From assembly GCF_003202235.1 (NCBI RefSeq), contig NZ_MASU01000018.1:1-64000 (forward strand): 64,000 nucleotides of DNA, in the 5' to 3' direction. The stretch is from Prauserella flavalba. Lineage in GTDB: Bacteria; Actinomycetota; Actinomycetes; Mycobacteriales; Pseudonocardiaceae. A model generated the notes under the pieces. It searched no databases. It was not told the origin of the DNA and worked only from the letters and a program-made list of their open reading frames with translations. The translations under genes and the position numbers were made by a program. Every line of letters begins with the position of its first letter. Within the stretch, counting starts at the first letter, position 1. Of the stretch, positions 43,701-51,054 are shown in pieces.

Positions 43701-43754
43701 GCCGACGAACGCTTGACACGCTTGCTCCGGCGACTGGGTATTGGTTCCGTTCAC
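40701..43754 (-). CDS. drmA: DISARM helicase DrmA
   Basis: About 1017 aa, superfamily-2 helicase. An N-terminal DISARM-type domain of about 370 residues precedes Walker A WFATGGGKTETYLG (near 385), a long insert with CPFCRDENLRMRF and CTNKSC zinc-type pairs, motif II LQDELHLL (near 625), SSATLTG, and helicase-C motifs SHGVDVERLNTMVM and IQTTARVGRTRPGLVY (near 855). Known: DrmA loads on DNA with free 5' ends together with DrmB. GTG 43754 follows a GGAGGGG site; the frame opens at 43805, which would overlap the upstream sigma gene by 20 bases. It forms the operon sigma-drmA-drmB. Confidence 0.92.
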   Translation of the reverse strand: MNGTNTQSPEQACQAFVGWLDRRVVAAGRGDGLDRLEVAPSGTFWLGRLACEDEVQKAAGDERSEGLDPCAIGIRLRPANPPSWSMTVIVRARGWVKDGRDGPEPDKRWWRTGLVEEKVPVSVGANGGSFGSAQLAAAFAAVGAQGLTAEIRVDVEDWHQQTELVVQLVNTSPQRGLTDSHLYETEIEISGLATVPFQMESLPDSFRYDRAVPAYGVNVGVDVVAPGVFRSTDTVTVQTRRPIYWDDTYAKPDLSFTTLARDPLPQLAKLVDALAEYDEAHWSPAVLDARQDAEGWTDAMRAEADTSAQAVFAELDRLRTGLALLESTPTLLRAFRLMNEAIGDSTRGKYPDWRPFQVGFLLSSVRFLAEPADEAKYVDTVWFATGGGKTETYLGLLLTAAFYDRLTGKTMGVTAWSRFPLRLLSLQQTQRFADSLASAEVVRQDHEVGGAPFSLGFLVGQAGTPNKIVPTATAKHDDVSPDSPGMPDKYQVLLRCPFCRDENLRMRFNRQVWTLEHWCTNKSCRYGSRPLPVYVVDQEVFRFLPTVVVGTLDKAASIGLQQAMRGLVGPPRRFCSEKWHGFTYAERAKTPNGCLVPNCQGSSRELPMDAKRFAPTLRLQDELHLLRDSLGAVDAHYESLLDHLQYETTRSRAKIVASSATLTGYERQVDVLYQREGRVFPQPGPRAGESFWTVPTDQPLRRFVAVAPRGVTLEHVSDRTLDTLQRCVRELIKEPVRVCAEAGVDPDHAEMLVSQYGTNVVYGSTLYDVEAAGRSLGSNNTVDGINVEQLTGQTEFDEVRAILERLEKPEDDFLERVHVVAASSMLSHGVDVERLNTMVMLGLPLTTAEFIQTTARVGRTRPGLVYVLHKIGRERDAQTFRHFGPYVRQGDRFVDPIPITRRSRRVLDLTIAGAVAARTLMIREPASKQRLSTPEKLRDYLRIIGLTPQEEADVVAAVFGLDGAEDSLHQQQILDWLKEWFVDLEDPTMKTNFIGEIGPNPPMRSLRDVEATAPIHD

Positions 43755-43785
43755 CTGCTTTGATCCCCTCCAGAGCGATGCTGGT

Positions 43786-45291
43786 TCAGTCGAACTTCGG
43801 ATCATCGGCGACGTACGACCGCAACGAGGTTATACGTGCGCTTTCACGCAGCTTGGCAATCGACGTTCCCTGAATCTGCCGTATACGCTCGCGAGTCACC
43901 CCGAACGACACGCCGATCTCGTCAAGCGTCTCCTCGTTGCCCGTCCCAATGCCGAACCTGCGTTTCACGACCTCGACCTCCCTGTCCGACAGTTGGGAGT
44001 GAAGCGTGCGTGTCAAATCTTCCCGCATCTGCGCGTGGATGACGATGTGCGCCGGATCGGCGCGGGCATCGCGGCCCTCCTCCGTGATCAGCACATCGGA
44101 CAAACGGAGATCACCATCATCCCCAAGCAGGGCATCGAGGCTCACCACGGGCCTGTCGATGTCCCGTATCGCCTGAATCTGTCCTGATTCCATGCCCGTT
44201 TCCTCAGCGATCTCGGCCAACGCGGGCTCCCTGCCGAGCCGCCCGGTCAGGCCGTGAACCGCCTTCCGCACTTTTTGGACCTGCTCGTGGAAGTGAATGG
44301 GGACCCGGATCAACCTGCCGCGGTCACCGATACCGCGCTCGATCGCCTGTCTGATCCACCACGTGGCATAGGTCGAAAACTTGAAACCCTTCGATCCGTC
44401 GAACTTGTCAGCCGCACGGATCAGCCCACAATTGCCATCCTGGATGCGGTCCGGGAACTCCACCCCGGACGCCTCGTAGCGTGAGTTCTTGGCGATCGAC
44501 ACCACCAGTCTCAGATTGGCGCACACCAATTCGGTACGAGCGCGTCGTCCGCCCTCGATCTGCGAATGCAGGCTGCGGCGCAAGGCCGCGTCCAATGCGT
44601 CACCCGCCGGCCTATCAAGCTCGTTCTTGGCGGCAACGCCTTGTGAGATCAGAGACCACAACTCGATCTCTCGCGCGCCGTCGATCAGGGGATAGCTAGC
44701 CACTGCCTTCAGGTACTGGCTGACGGCGTCCTGGTGGTGCCCGGGGTTCGCGGAGCGCCGCGGCCGGACGGGACTGGAGCTCACCAGTTCGACTCCGGCA
44801 TCCTCCAGCATCTCCAGCAACTCGTGATGCTGGACAGGATTCAGCCCTCGCTTGCTGACGAGCAGCGCGATGTCTGTCTGAACAAGGTGCCGGCCTCTCC
44901 GCAACCAGTCTCCGAGCAGATCGTCGAACGCTTGTCCCACGATGTCGTTAACGTCTCGCAAGGAAATCGACTCTGTCTCGCCCCAGAACAACCAAGCGGC
45001 ATCGCCACTCTGCGCCTCGACTGGGACTCCGTCCCTCATCTGGCTCGACTCTTCGCCCTTCTCGTTGGTGCCACCTTCGCCGGCCGAGCTCGATACACTT
45101 TGGCCCAGAGCGACCAGCAACCGGTCGACGTCGCGGTGAGTCAAGCGATGACGCGAGGCAAACTCGATCAAGGACCGCGCGTCCGAACGCCCATCGTGAC
45201 TCTCCGCGATCGAACGCAGTTCATCGACAAGATCGTCTACGCTCGTGGCGATCGACGGTCGACGCACCGTGTGGCGTGCAGGGGCCGCCAT
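43786..45291 (-). CDS. Primary-type sigma-70 factor encoded at the head of the drmAB operon
   Basis: A 501-aa sigma factor. Residues 120-172 resemble region 1.1 (GDWLRRGRHLVQTDI...ELLEMLEDAGVELV), with a second similar helical block at 37-65. Region 1.2 is near 190-215, region 2 at 253-320 (CANLRLVVSIA, DGNCGLIRAADKFDGSKGF, FSTYATWWIRQAIERG), region 3 at 325-375, and region 4 at 430-485 (LSDREVEVVKRRFGIG, TLDEIGVSFGVTRERIRQIQ). Core regions look intact, so it should bind RNA polymerase. Start ATG 45291 has GGGAGGAG upstream. It is followed 31 bases later by drmA, suggesting that it drives or tunes expression of the defence locus. Its promoter specificity is unknown. Similar sigma genes beside DISARM are not something I can recall. 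Confidence 0.85.
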   Translation of the reverse strand: MAAPARHTVRRPSIATSVDDLVDELRSIAESHDGRSDARSLIEFASRHRLTHRDVDRLLVALGQSVSSSAGEGGTNEKGEESSQMRDGVPVEAQSGDAAWLFWGETESISLRDVNDIVGQAFDDLLGDWLRRGRHLVQTDIALLVSKRGLNPVQHHELLEMLEDAGVELVSSSPVRPRRSANPGHHQDAVSQYLKAVASYPLIDGAREIELWSLISQGVAAKNELDRPAGDALDAALRRSLHSQIEGGRRARTELVCANLRLVVSIAKNSRYEASGVEFPDRIQDGNCGLIRAADKFDGSKGFKFSTYATWWIRQAIERGIGDRGRLIRVPIHFHEQVQKVRKAVHGLTGRLGREPALAEIAEETGMESGQIQAIRDIDRPVVSLDALLGDDGDLRLSDVLITEEGRDARADPAHIVIHAQMREDLTRTLHSQLSDREVEVVKRRFGIGTGNEETLDEIGVSFGVTRERIRQIQGTSIAKLRESARITSLRSYVADDPKFD

Positions 45292-45519
45292 TGACCAAAC
45301 TCCTCCCTCAGCTCCACAGGAACGTCGGGAAGAAGCACCCCAACGTAAGCATGCAGGCGAAGTTGTTTCCCCAATCGTTATCAAGACCAAGACGTAACGC
45401 AAGCGTCCCGACGCAGCCCCCGCTGTGGACCCGCGGACCGACACTCGAAGCCCAGGACGATCACCGGATCGCCCGCCACGAGACGGGGAGTCCTGTCACC
45501 CTCTGCAGCCAGAATCGAC

Positions 45520-45525
45520 TACAGT
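45520..45525 (+). promoter_or_regulatory. -10 box of the C5-methyltransferase gene
   Basis: TACAGT, 6 bases before GTG 45532, fitting leaderless transcription. The divergent gap to the sigma gene is about 240 bases. Confidence 0.45.
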
Positions 45526-45531
45526 CCCCCT

Positions 45532-46665
45532 GTGACTGCACGACCCTTCATGATCTCAGCAGTCGATCTGTTTTGCGGCGTCGGCGGGCTCTCGTACGGC
45601 CTGCGCGATGCAGGCGTCCACATCGCCGCCGGGATCGACGTCGACCCGGCCTGTGCATACCCGTTCCGCACGAACATCGGCGCGCCGTTCCATCAGCAGG
45701 ATGTGCGCCACGTCGAGGCTGACGATCTCGCAGCAATGTGGCCCGCGGACGCCCACGTGCGTGTTCTGGCCGGCTGTGCGCCCTGCCAGCCGTTCTCCTC
45801 CTACCGACGAGGCATCGACACCTCAAAAGAACCCGCCTGGCCGCTGGTCAACGAGATGCTCCGGCTGATCGAAGCGACGTTGCCGGAGGTCGTGACGATG
45901 GAGAACGTGACTCGCATTGTGAGCGCTTCGGTCTTCAAGAGTTTCGTCGTCGGTCTTCAAGATCTTGGATATCACGTCGATGCCGAGTCATGCTACTGCC
46001 CGGCGCACGGGGTACCACAGCATCGCAGGCGACTCGTCCTTCTCGCCTCACGGTTAGGGGTAATCACTGTGCCGAAGGGCACACTCGGCCCCAGTGAGTA
46101 TCCCACCGTGCGCCAAGCGATCCACGCTCTCCCGCCGATTGGACACGGAGAAACACACCCACATGATCGCCTTCACAAGAGCCGCAGCTTGACCAAGATC
46201 AATCTGAAGCGCATCAGGCGCTCCACACCTGGCGGCACATGGGAGGATTGGCCCGAAGAGCTTCGGGCCGCATGCCACAGAAAGGCATCAGGATCGACGT
46301 TCCGCAACGTCTACGCACGAATGAAGTGGGACGAGCCGTCGCCCACGATAACCACCATGGCGTACAACTTCGGCACTGGCCGGTTCGGTCATCCCGAGCA
46401 AGACAGGGCACTCACCTTACGAGAAGCGGCCAACCTCCAAAGCTTCCCGCCGGACTACGAGTTGGTAGCCCCGGACGAGCCAGTCCAGTTCGCTCCGCTT
46501 GGTCGGCTCATCGGCAATGCTGTACCACCTCGACTCGCCGAGGCCATAGGTCAGACGATCGTGGAACATGTCAAGGCGACGGTAGTCGAGCCGACCGACC
46601 CCGCAAACGCTCTGAAGATCCGCCGGCGAAAGCAACCAGCACGCGCACGCAAACGCGGCGTGTGA
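45532..46665 (+). CDS. DNA (cytosine-5) methyltransferase, DrmMII-like
   Basis: A 377-aa Dcm/HpaII-type enzyme with motifs in order: I AVDLFCGVGGLSYGL (residues 10-24), IV GCAPCQPFSSY with the catalytic Cys near 83, VI VTMENV, VIII QHRRRLVLLAS, a target-recognition region of about 110 residues, IX ANLQSFPPDY and X GRLIGNAVPPRLAEAIG. It is divergent from the sigma-drmA-drmB operon and ends the island on the right. In class 2 DISARM a C5-methylase (DrmMII) is the host mark; here it occurs beside the class 1 adenine methylase. It may also be a solitary or partner methylase for another nuclease. Confidence 0.93.
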   Translation: MTARPFMISAVDLFCGVGGLSYGLRDAGVHIAAGIDVDPACAYPFRTNIGAPFHQQDVRHVEADDLAAMWPADAHVRVLAGCAPCQPFSSYRRGIDTSKEPAWPLVNEMLRLIEATLPEVVTMENVTRIVSASVFKSFVVGLQDLGYHVDAESCYCPAHGVPQHRRRLVLLASRLGVITVPKGTLGPSEYPTVRQAIHALPPIGHGETHPHDRLHKSRSLTKINLKRIRRSTPGGTWEDWPEELRAACHRKASGSTFRNVYARMKWDEPSPTITTMAYNFGTGRFGHPEQDRALTLREAANLQSFPPDYELVAPDEPVQFAPLGRLIGNAVPPRLAEAIGQTIVEHVKATVVEPTDPANALKIRRRKQPARARKRGV

Positions 46666-47191
46666 TCCCACCACGAGCACCAGCGAAAATGACAGCAGGA
46701 CGCGACTGCCGACGATTAGCTCGCAAGATCATGCTGGTCAGCAGGGCTACGGCTCATCGTTGAACATGACACCTTCGTCTGGCTCGCATCGGTCTTCGCT
46801 TCGCGTATGACTAGACCTTTGATGCGAGTTGTGGTGCGACCCGGGGGCTAAAGCGGCTCTCGCGACCAGTGCTGCAAGCACCTAGCGAACAAGATCGCAA
46901 GTAGACAGCACGGGGGCGCTGGGTTGGTTCCCTCCTGAAGCGGGCGTTGCAGGTTCGATGCCCGCCGGGGCGCAAATTGTGATCAATGTGTCCTGACCTG
47001 CGGAAACTGTCTGCTTCTGACGGGGCAGGCGTGACAACACTGGCTGCGAATGCCACCGCGGGATCGCGGCCCGCCCTACACCGGACTCCCGCCATTGGCC
47101 CTTGGCCTGCCACTCGCCGTGCCGATGGGCAGGAGGGTTCACGCCGGCATCCATCCAGGCTGCCTGGCATCGTGGACTTCGCTGCGCTCAG
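46666..47191. other. Gene-free island edge and junction
   Basis: No convincing gene on either strand. It contains the degenerate tRNA-Arg half (46932-46974). Open frames across it produce typical antisense-tRNA peptides. Confidence 0.6.
46932..46974 (+). repeat. Degenerate copy of tRNA-Arg(CCT) 3' half, candidate attR
   Basis: From the anticodon (CTCCT) to the final GCA, 37 of 44 aligned positions equal 21798-21841, with six substitutions and one gap. The D-arm and acceptor 5' strand are absent, so it is not a functional tRNA. This is the pattern expected at the distal end of an element integrated by a tyrosine integrase. Confidence 0.65.
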
Positions 47192-48696
47192 TCACCGAAG
47201 TGGCGTGGGTACGACTTCACGCTGGCCGCGATCGCCGCCAGGAAGCAGCCGGAGGGTCAGCCCGGCTGCGACGCCGTTGGCCTCGTAGAAGCCGAAGACG
47301 AAGTCCACCTGGTTTCCGAAGTCCACGCCACTCAGTACCGGGACCACGAAGATCGCCACGACGAAAAAGGCACAGAGGGCACATAGACGCCCACGCGCCC
47401 GCGATCCTCCGCGCGACCGTGAACGCCCCCGTGACCAGCACGCACGCAGCGGCGATGAGACCGCCGAGGACATTCACCCATCCCAGGCTCGACCATTCAC
47501 TGGACGGACCGCTGATCTGGAGGTTGATGATCGCGAACCAGACGAGCATGCACTCTGTGGCCAGAGTGAGGCACCAGGCGATCGCCGCTGCGGCGGCGTT
47601 GGCTTTGGGGCGCCTATTGAACGAGCCCACGCCGCCCCACGGGGCGGGCCCACCGACAGCCAGGTGCGGCTGCCCGGCCTGCGCCGCGAGAGCAACCCGC
47701 GGATCGTTCGGCCCCGGAGACGGGACCTGCCACGCGGCGGGCGGCGCAGGCTGGAGGCGTGCGGACTGGACCATGGTCGGCCTGGCATCCCCGCCGGCCG
47801 TGCCCAACCGCGCGGGGGCGACGAGCGCGGCCACCCGATCGCGCCGGGCGGTGATCATTCCGTGCACTGCCTCCGGCCACGGGCGGACGGAGGGTGCCAG
47901 CGAGCCGACCATCTCCAAGATCTGGGCCGGGGTCGGCCGCACAGCGGGGTCCTTCGCCAGACACTCCGCGACGATCCGGGGCAGCCGGCCGGGCATCTTT
48001 GCGAGGTTCGGCTCACCGGACACCACGTTGATCAGCGTGCGCAGGGTCAAGGACCCGGCGAACGGGCTCACGCCAGAGCAGGCCACGGCCAGCACGATGC
48101 CCAACGAGAACACGTCGCTGGCCGGGCCCAGCTCGCCGCCCTCGGCCTGCTCGGGCGACGCGTACCCCGACGCCCCCCGTGCGCGTCAGCTCGCCGCGCC
48201 CGCCCTCGGCGTCGGCGGCGCCGGCGATCCCGAAATCGACCAACCTCGGCCCGTCCTCGGCCAGCAGGACCTTCGAGGGCTTGAGGTCCCGGTGCACCGC
48301 GCCCGCCGCGTGGATGCCCGCCAACGCGGTCGCTAGCCCCGCCGCCAGCACCAGCGCGGACTCCTCCGGCAAGGGGCCTGTCGCGTCCAAGGCCTCCCGC
48401 AGAGATGGTCCCGGCACGAACACCGACGCCAGCCACGGCACCGCCGCCTGCGGATCGGCGTCCACGACCGGGGCGGTGTAGACCCCAGACCCGTGCGCGA
48501 CGCGGCGACCTCGCGGGCGAACCGCGCGCGGAACCCATCGTCCGCCAGCGCCTCCGACAGCACCTGCTTGACCGCCATCAGCCGCCCCGTCCGCGCCCCA
48601 CGCCAACAACACGCGGCCCGTCCCGCGGCGCCCCAGTTCCCGGAGCACCCGGTACGGGCCCACCACGCCCGCCTCGGCCTCCGCCAACGGCCTCAC
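47192..48696 (-). pseudogene. Ser/Thr protein kinase pseudogene
   Basis: Kinase subdomains are spread over alternating frames: GPYRVLRELGRRGTGRVLLAW (two short segments of the glycine loop), then MAVKQVLSEAL (catalytic-lysine strand) in another frame, then AVHRDLKPSKVLL and VDFGIA, then VFSLGIVLAVACSGVSPF and CLAKDPAVRPTPAQIL in a third stretch, and finally a hydrophobic tail in yet another frame. At least four frameshifts are needed to join them, and the HRDLKPxN asparagine reads Lys. No single stretch encodes a working kinase. Confidence 0.8.
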
Positions 48697-48847
48697 CGGA
48701 GATCCGCCGGACCCGACTGGATGGTCTTCGCCAACCCCACACGCGCCTCCACGGACACCTCCCCCGGACGAACCCGGCGATTCGAGGCATCGCTGATGAA
48801 GCCCCGGTAAGCCCTCGGCGACCCCGCAGACCGGGTGATCACCCTAA

Positions 48848-50893
48848 CTACTCCTCCGGCACGTCGAGATCCGCCATTGTCGCTAGTTCCACCGCGGTGA
48901 GACGCTGCTCAGCTGATGCTCGACCCTTTCCATCGAACCTGACTCCTTCCGCCTGGAGCACGTCGCGAGGAGCATCGGTGCGGTCGGGGTCGGGCCAACG
49001 GAAGTCAGGAGAGATCTCACCACTGAACCTCAGTACCCGGTGAGCGTTCGGGACTGCGGCGCCACCTAGCCGAGCCCCAACGGCCACCTGATGGCTGCCT
49101 ATCACCTCCGCCACGTCGGAATAGCTGGTCCAGCGTCCGGCCGGGATGCAGGCGAGGATCTGGTTCATTCGCCACCATCGCGTCTCGACAGGGGCAGCGT
49201 CGGCACTGCTGTTCGGGCCGGGCCAGATTCGCAACGCTCGTTCGGACAGGATGCGGCCGCGCTCGCGGATCTCCTGGGCGCCCCAACGGGTACAGCCGGC
49301 GATCTCACGGTTCATCGCCATGCCGCTGTCGGCGAGAATCTTCTGTTTCGCGGCGAAACCATCATTCGCAAGCTTCGCGTTGTACGCGGTCAGGCTGAGG
49401 TTGCCGAGCGTATGTACGAGCTTCGCGTGCAGTTCTTCAACGGTCTCCTCACCAGTCACCTCGTCGGCGAGCATGTCGCGCCACTCCTGAGTCATCGACT
49501 GCGGCAAGACATGCTCGATGGTCAGCGCGGAGTTGGCGAAGTCGACAGGCTCGCCGTGCCGGTAGTCCTCCTCCAAGCAACGCAGGACGAAAGTCCGCTG
49601 GGGACCGCGGCCGGTCCAGTAGAAGTTGTTGACCAGAACCGCCTCACGCACGTGCTCATCCGTGGGAAACTTCTTACGTTGCCCCGACAGCAACCTGGTG
49701 ACTGCTTCGGCAGTGGGGACCGTGTCCCCGAGCTCTTTGACCAGGGTCATGAGGATGCGGTTGGTGTTGGTGGTTCCAATACCAACGATCATCCTGCGAA
49801 CCAGAAAGCTCTCCACGACACGTAAAGCGCGGGCGGCCTCATTGGCGTCGAGGCGACCGAGATCGTGGGCGACCATCACGCACAGCGCAATAGGGTGCAC
49901 AACCTGCGCCGCCCACCGTCTGAGCCGGTCGAGTGCCTGCCGAAGGACCAGGTTCGGCTCGGCGTCGGGCGAAAGGACTCGACGGAAGAGTCGCGCCTTA
50001 TGGTGCAACTCAGTGATCCATTCAGCGATCTCCGCTTCGGTCGTGAACTTGCCCAAGTAGTGCTGCTGGGACTGGTAAACGGCCTCCTGGGTGGCGCGAT
50101 CGTCCCCGCGCAGCACCAGGTCCAGCCACACCAACTCCTCCAGTTGCTTGGTGGTGAGCGTTTGCTGTAGCGGCAACCACTGGTGCTCGTAAACATGTTC
50201 GGCGCTGGCAGGAAGGCGCATGAACAGGTAGTTGCGCAGTAGATCCGCCTGAGTGAGCGGTTGGCCGGTGTGGTTGAGTGACTCGAAGATGCGGTGCACG
50301 TTGTCATCCGGGTGTGCCGCAATCTCCACAATGCTCAACTGGCCTGCTATCGCCTGCTCGATACGCACGATGTCGTGCGGATCCTCGGGGTCGTCGATCG
50401 CTGCCAGTTCCTTGCGGAAGAAGCGATACGCCTCGCCGATGCGATCGGTTCCGTCGGCGTCCGGCGCTCGTTCGAGGAGCTTTATCCACGACGGCCGGTC
50501 CGCCTGAGTGGGAAGTAGCGTGTAGCGGTCTTGGCCATCAGCGAACCGGTTGAACAGGTATAGGTCGTCGATCTTCTCGGCCAGCCGGGCATCCTGTCCG
50601 CGCACGTGGTCTTGAATGGCACACAGCAAGATCGATAGGGTCGTCAAACGCTGCTGTCCATCGACGACGAGCCACACCTGCACGCCCGCCGGCGTGTTTG
50701 CCGGGCTCGGCGCCAGCACCACAGAGCCGAGGAAGTGCGACGCAGTAGCGTCGCTTTCCACGACCCCGATGAGGTCCTGCCACAGTTGGTCCAGAGCTTT
50801 GTGTTCCCAACTGTACGGACGCTGGTAGAGCGGTACGACGTACTGACGTTCTCCCTGCAGCAAGCTGCGGAGAGTGGTCTCGCTGGCCTTCAC
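48848..50893 (-). CDS. GmrSD-type restriction protein (DUF262-DUF1524) fused to an alkyltransferase-like domain
   Basis: A 681-aa single-chain GmrSD-like protein. The N-terminal DUF262 ParB/Srx fold has VPLYQRPYSWE and VDGQQRLTTL (NTP-binding DGQQR, about residues 80-90). Its C-terminal DUF1524 HNH region reads IEHVLPQSM with HTLGNLSLTAYNAKL (about 480-540). After that, about 590-670, an O6-alkylguanine-transferase-like fold appears (IPAGRWTSYSDVAEVIG, PNAHRVLR, RWPDPDRTD, EGVRFDGKG), where the reactive Cys of PCHRV is replaced. GTG 50893 has a perfect GGAGG site 6 bases upstream. GmrSD enzymes cut modified phage DNA; the third domain may sense altered bases. Same fusion type occurs in other actinobacteria. 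Confidence 0.88.
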   Translation of the reverse strand: MKASETTLRSLLQGERQYVVPLYQRPYSWEHKALDQLWQDLIGVVESDATASHFLGSVVLAPSPANTPAGVQVWLVVDGQQRLTTLSILLCAIQDHVRGQDARLAEKIDDLYLFNRFADGQDRYTLLPTQADRPSWIKLLERAPDADGTDRIGEAYRFFRKELAAIDDPEDPHDIVRIEQAIAGQLSIVEIAAHPDDNVHRIFESLNHTGQPLTQADLLRNYLFMRLPASAEHVYEHQWLPLQQTLTTKQLEELVWLDLVLRGDDRATQEAVYQSQQHYLGKFTTEAEIAEWITELHHKARLFRRVLSPDAEPNLVLRQALDRLRRWAAQVVHPIALCVMVAHDLGRLDANEAARALRVVESFLVRRMIVGIGTTNTNRILMTLVKELGDTVPTAEAVTRLLSGQRKKFPTDEHVREAVLVNNFYWTGRGPQRTFVLRCLEEDYRHGEPVDFANSALTIEHVLPQSMTQEWRDMLADEVTGEETVEELHAKLVHTLGNLSLTAYNAKLANDGFAAKQKILADSGMAMNREIAGCTRWGAQEIRERGRILSERALRIWPGPNSSADAAPVETRWWRMNQILACIPAGRWTSYSDVAEVIGSHQVAVGARLGGAAVPNAHRVLRFSGEISPDFRWPDPDRTDAPRDVLQAEGVRFDGKGRASAEQRLTAVELATMADLDVPEE

Positions 50894-51054
50894 CAAAGTC
50901 CTCCGTTTACCGGGTGCGGCAGAAGGCCGCGGCATTGACGATCTTCGTACGCATGATCCGACATCGGTGACAAGGCGGACAGCGTTAACAACCTTCACCC
51001 AGCTGCGCGCAGACTGGCCGCACCCCAGCAAGGAACCACCGACAACGTCAACAG

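Larger units (their letters stand above)
21798..46974. mobile_element. Genomic island in tRNA-Arg(CCT) carrying a composite DISARM-like defence locus
   Basis: About 25.2 kb bounded on the left by tRNA-Arg and an integrase pseudogene, and on the right by a 43-base degenerate copy of the anticodon-loop-to-3'-end half of that tRNA (37 of 44 aligned positions identical). The contents are defence genes with visibly lower GC than the flanks. The integrase is broken, so the island is probably no longer self-mobile. The right boundary is an inference because the tRNA copy is imperfect. Confidence 0.7.

Noticed and set aside
46811-47170. Small minus-strand frames over the right island junction
   Set aside because: They contain typical antisense-tRNA peptides (PAGIEPATPASGG) and no other support.
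47217-48113. 298-aa frame as a stand-alone membrane protein
   Set aside because: Its N-terminus is clearly the second half of a kinase domain, so it is part of the kinase pseudogene.
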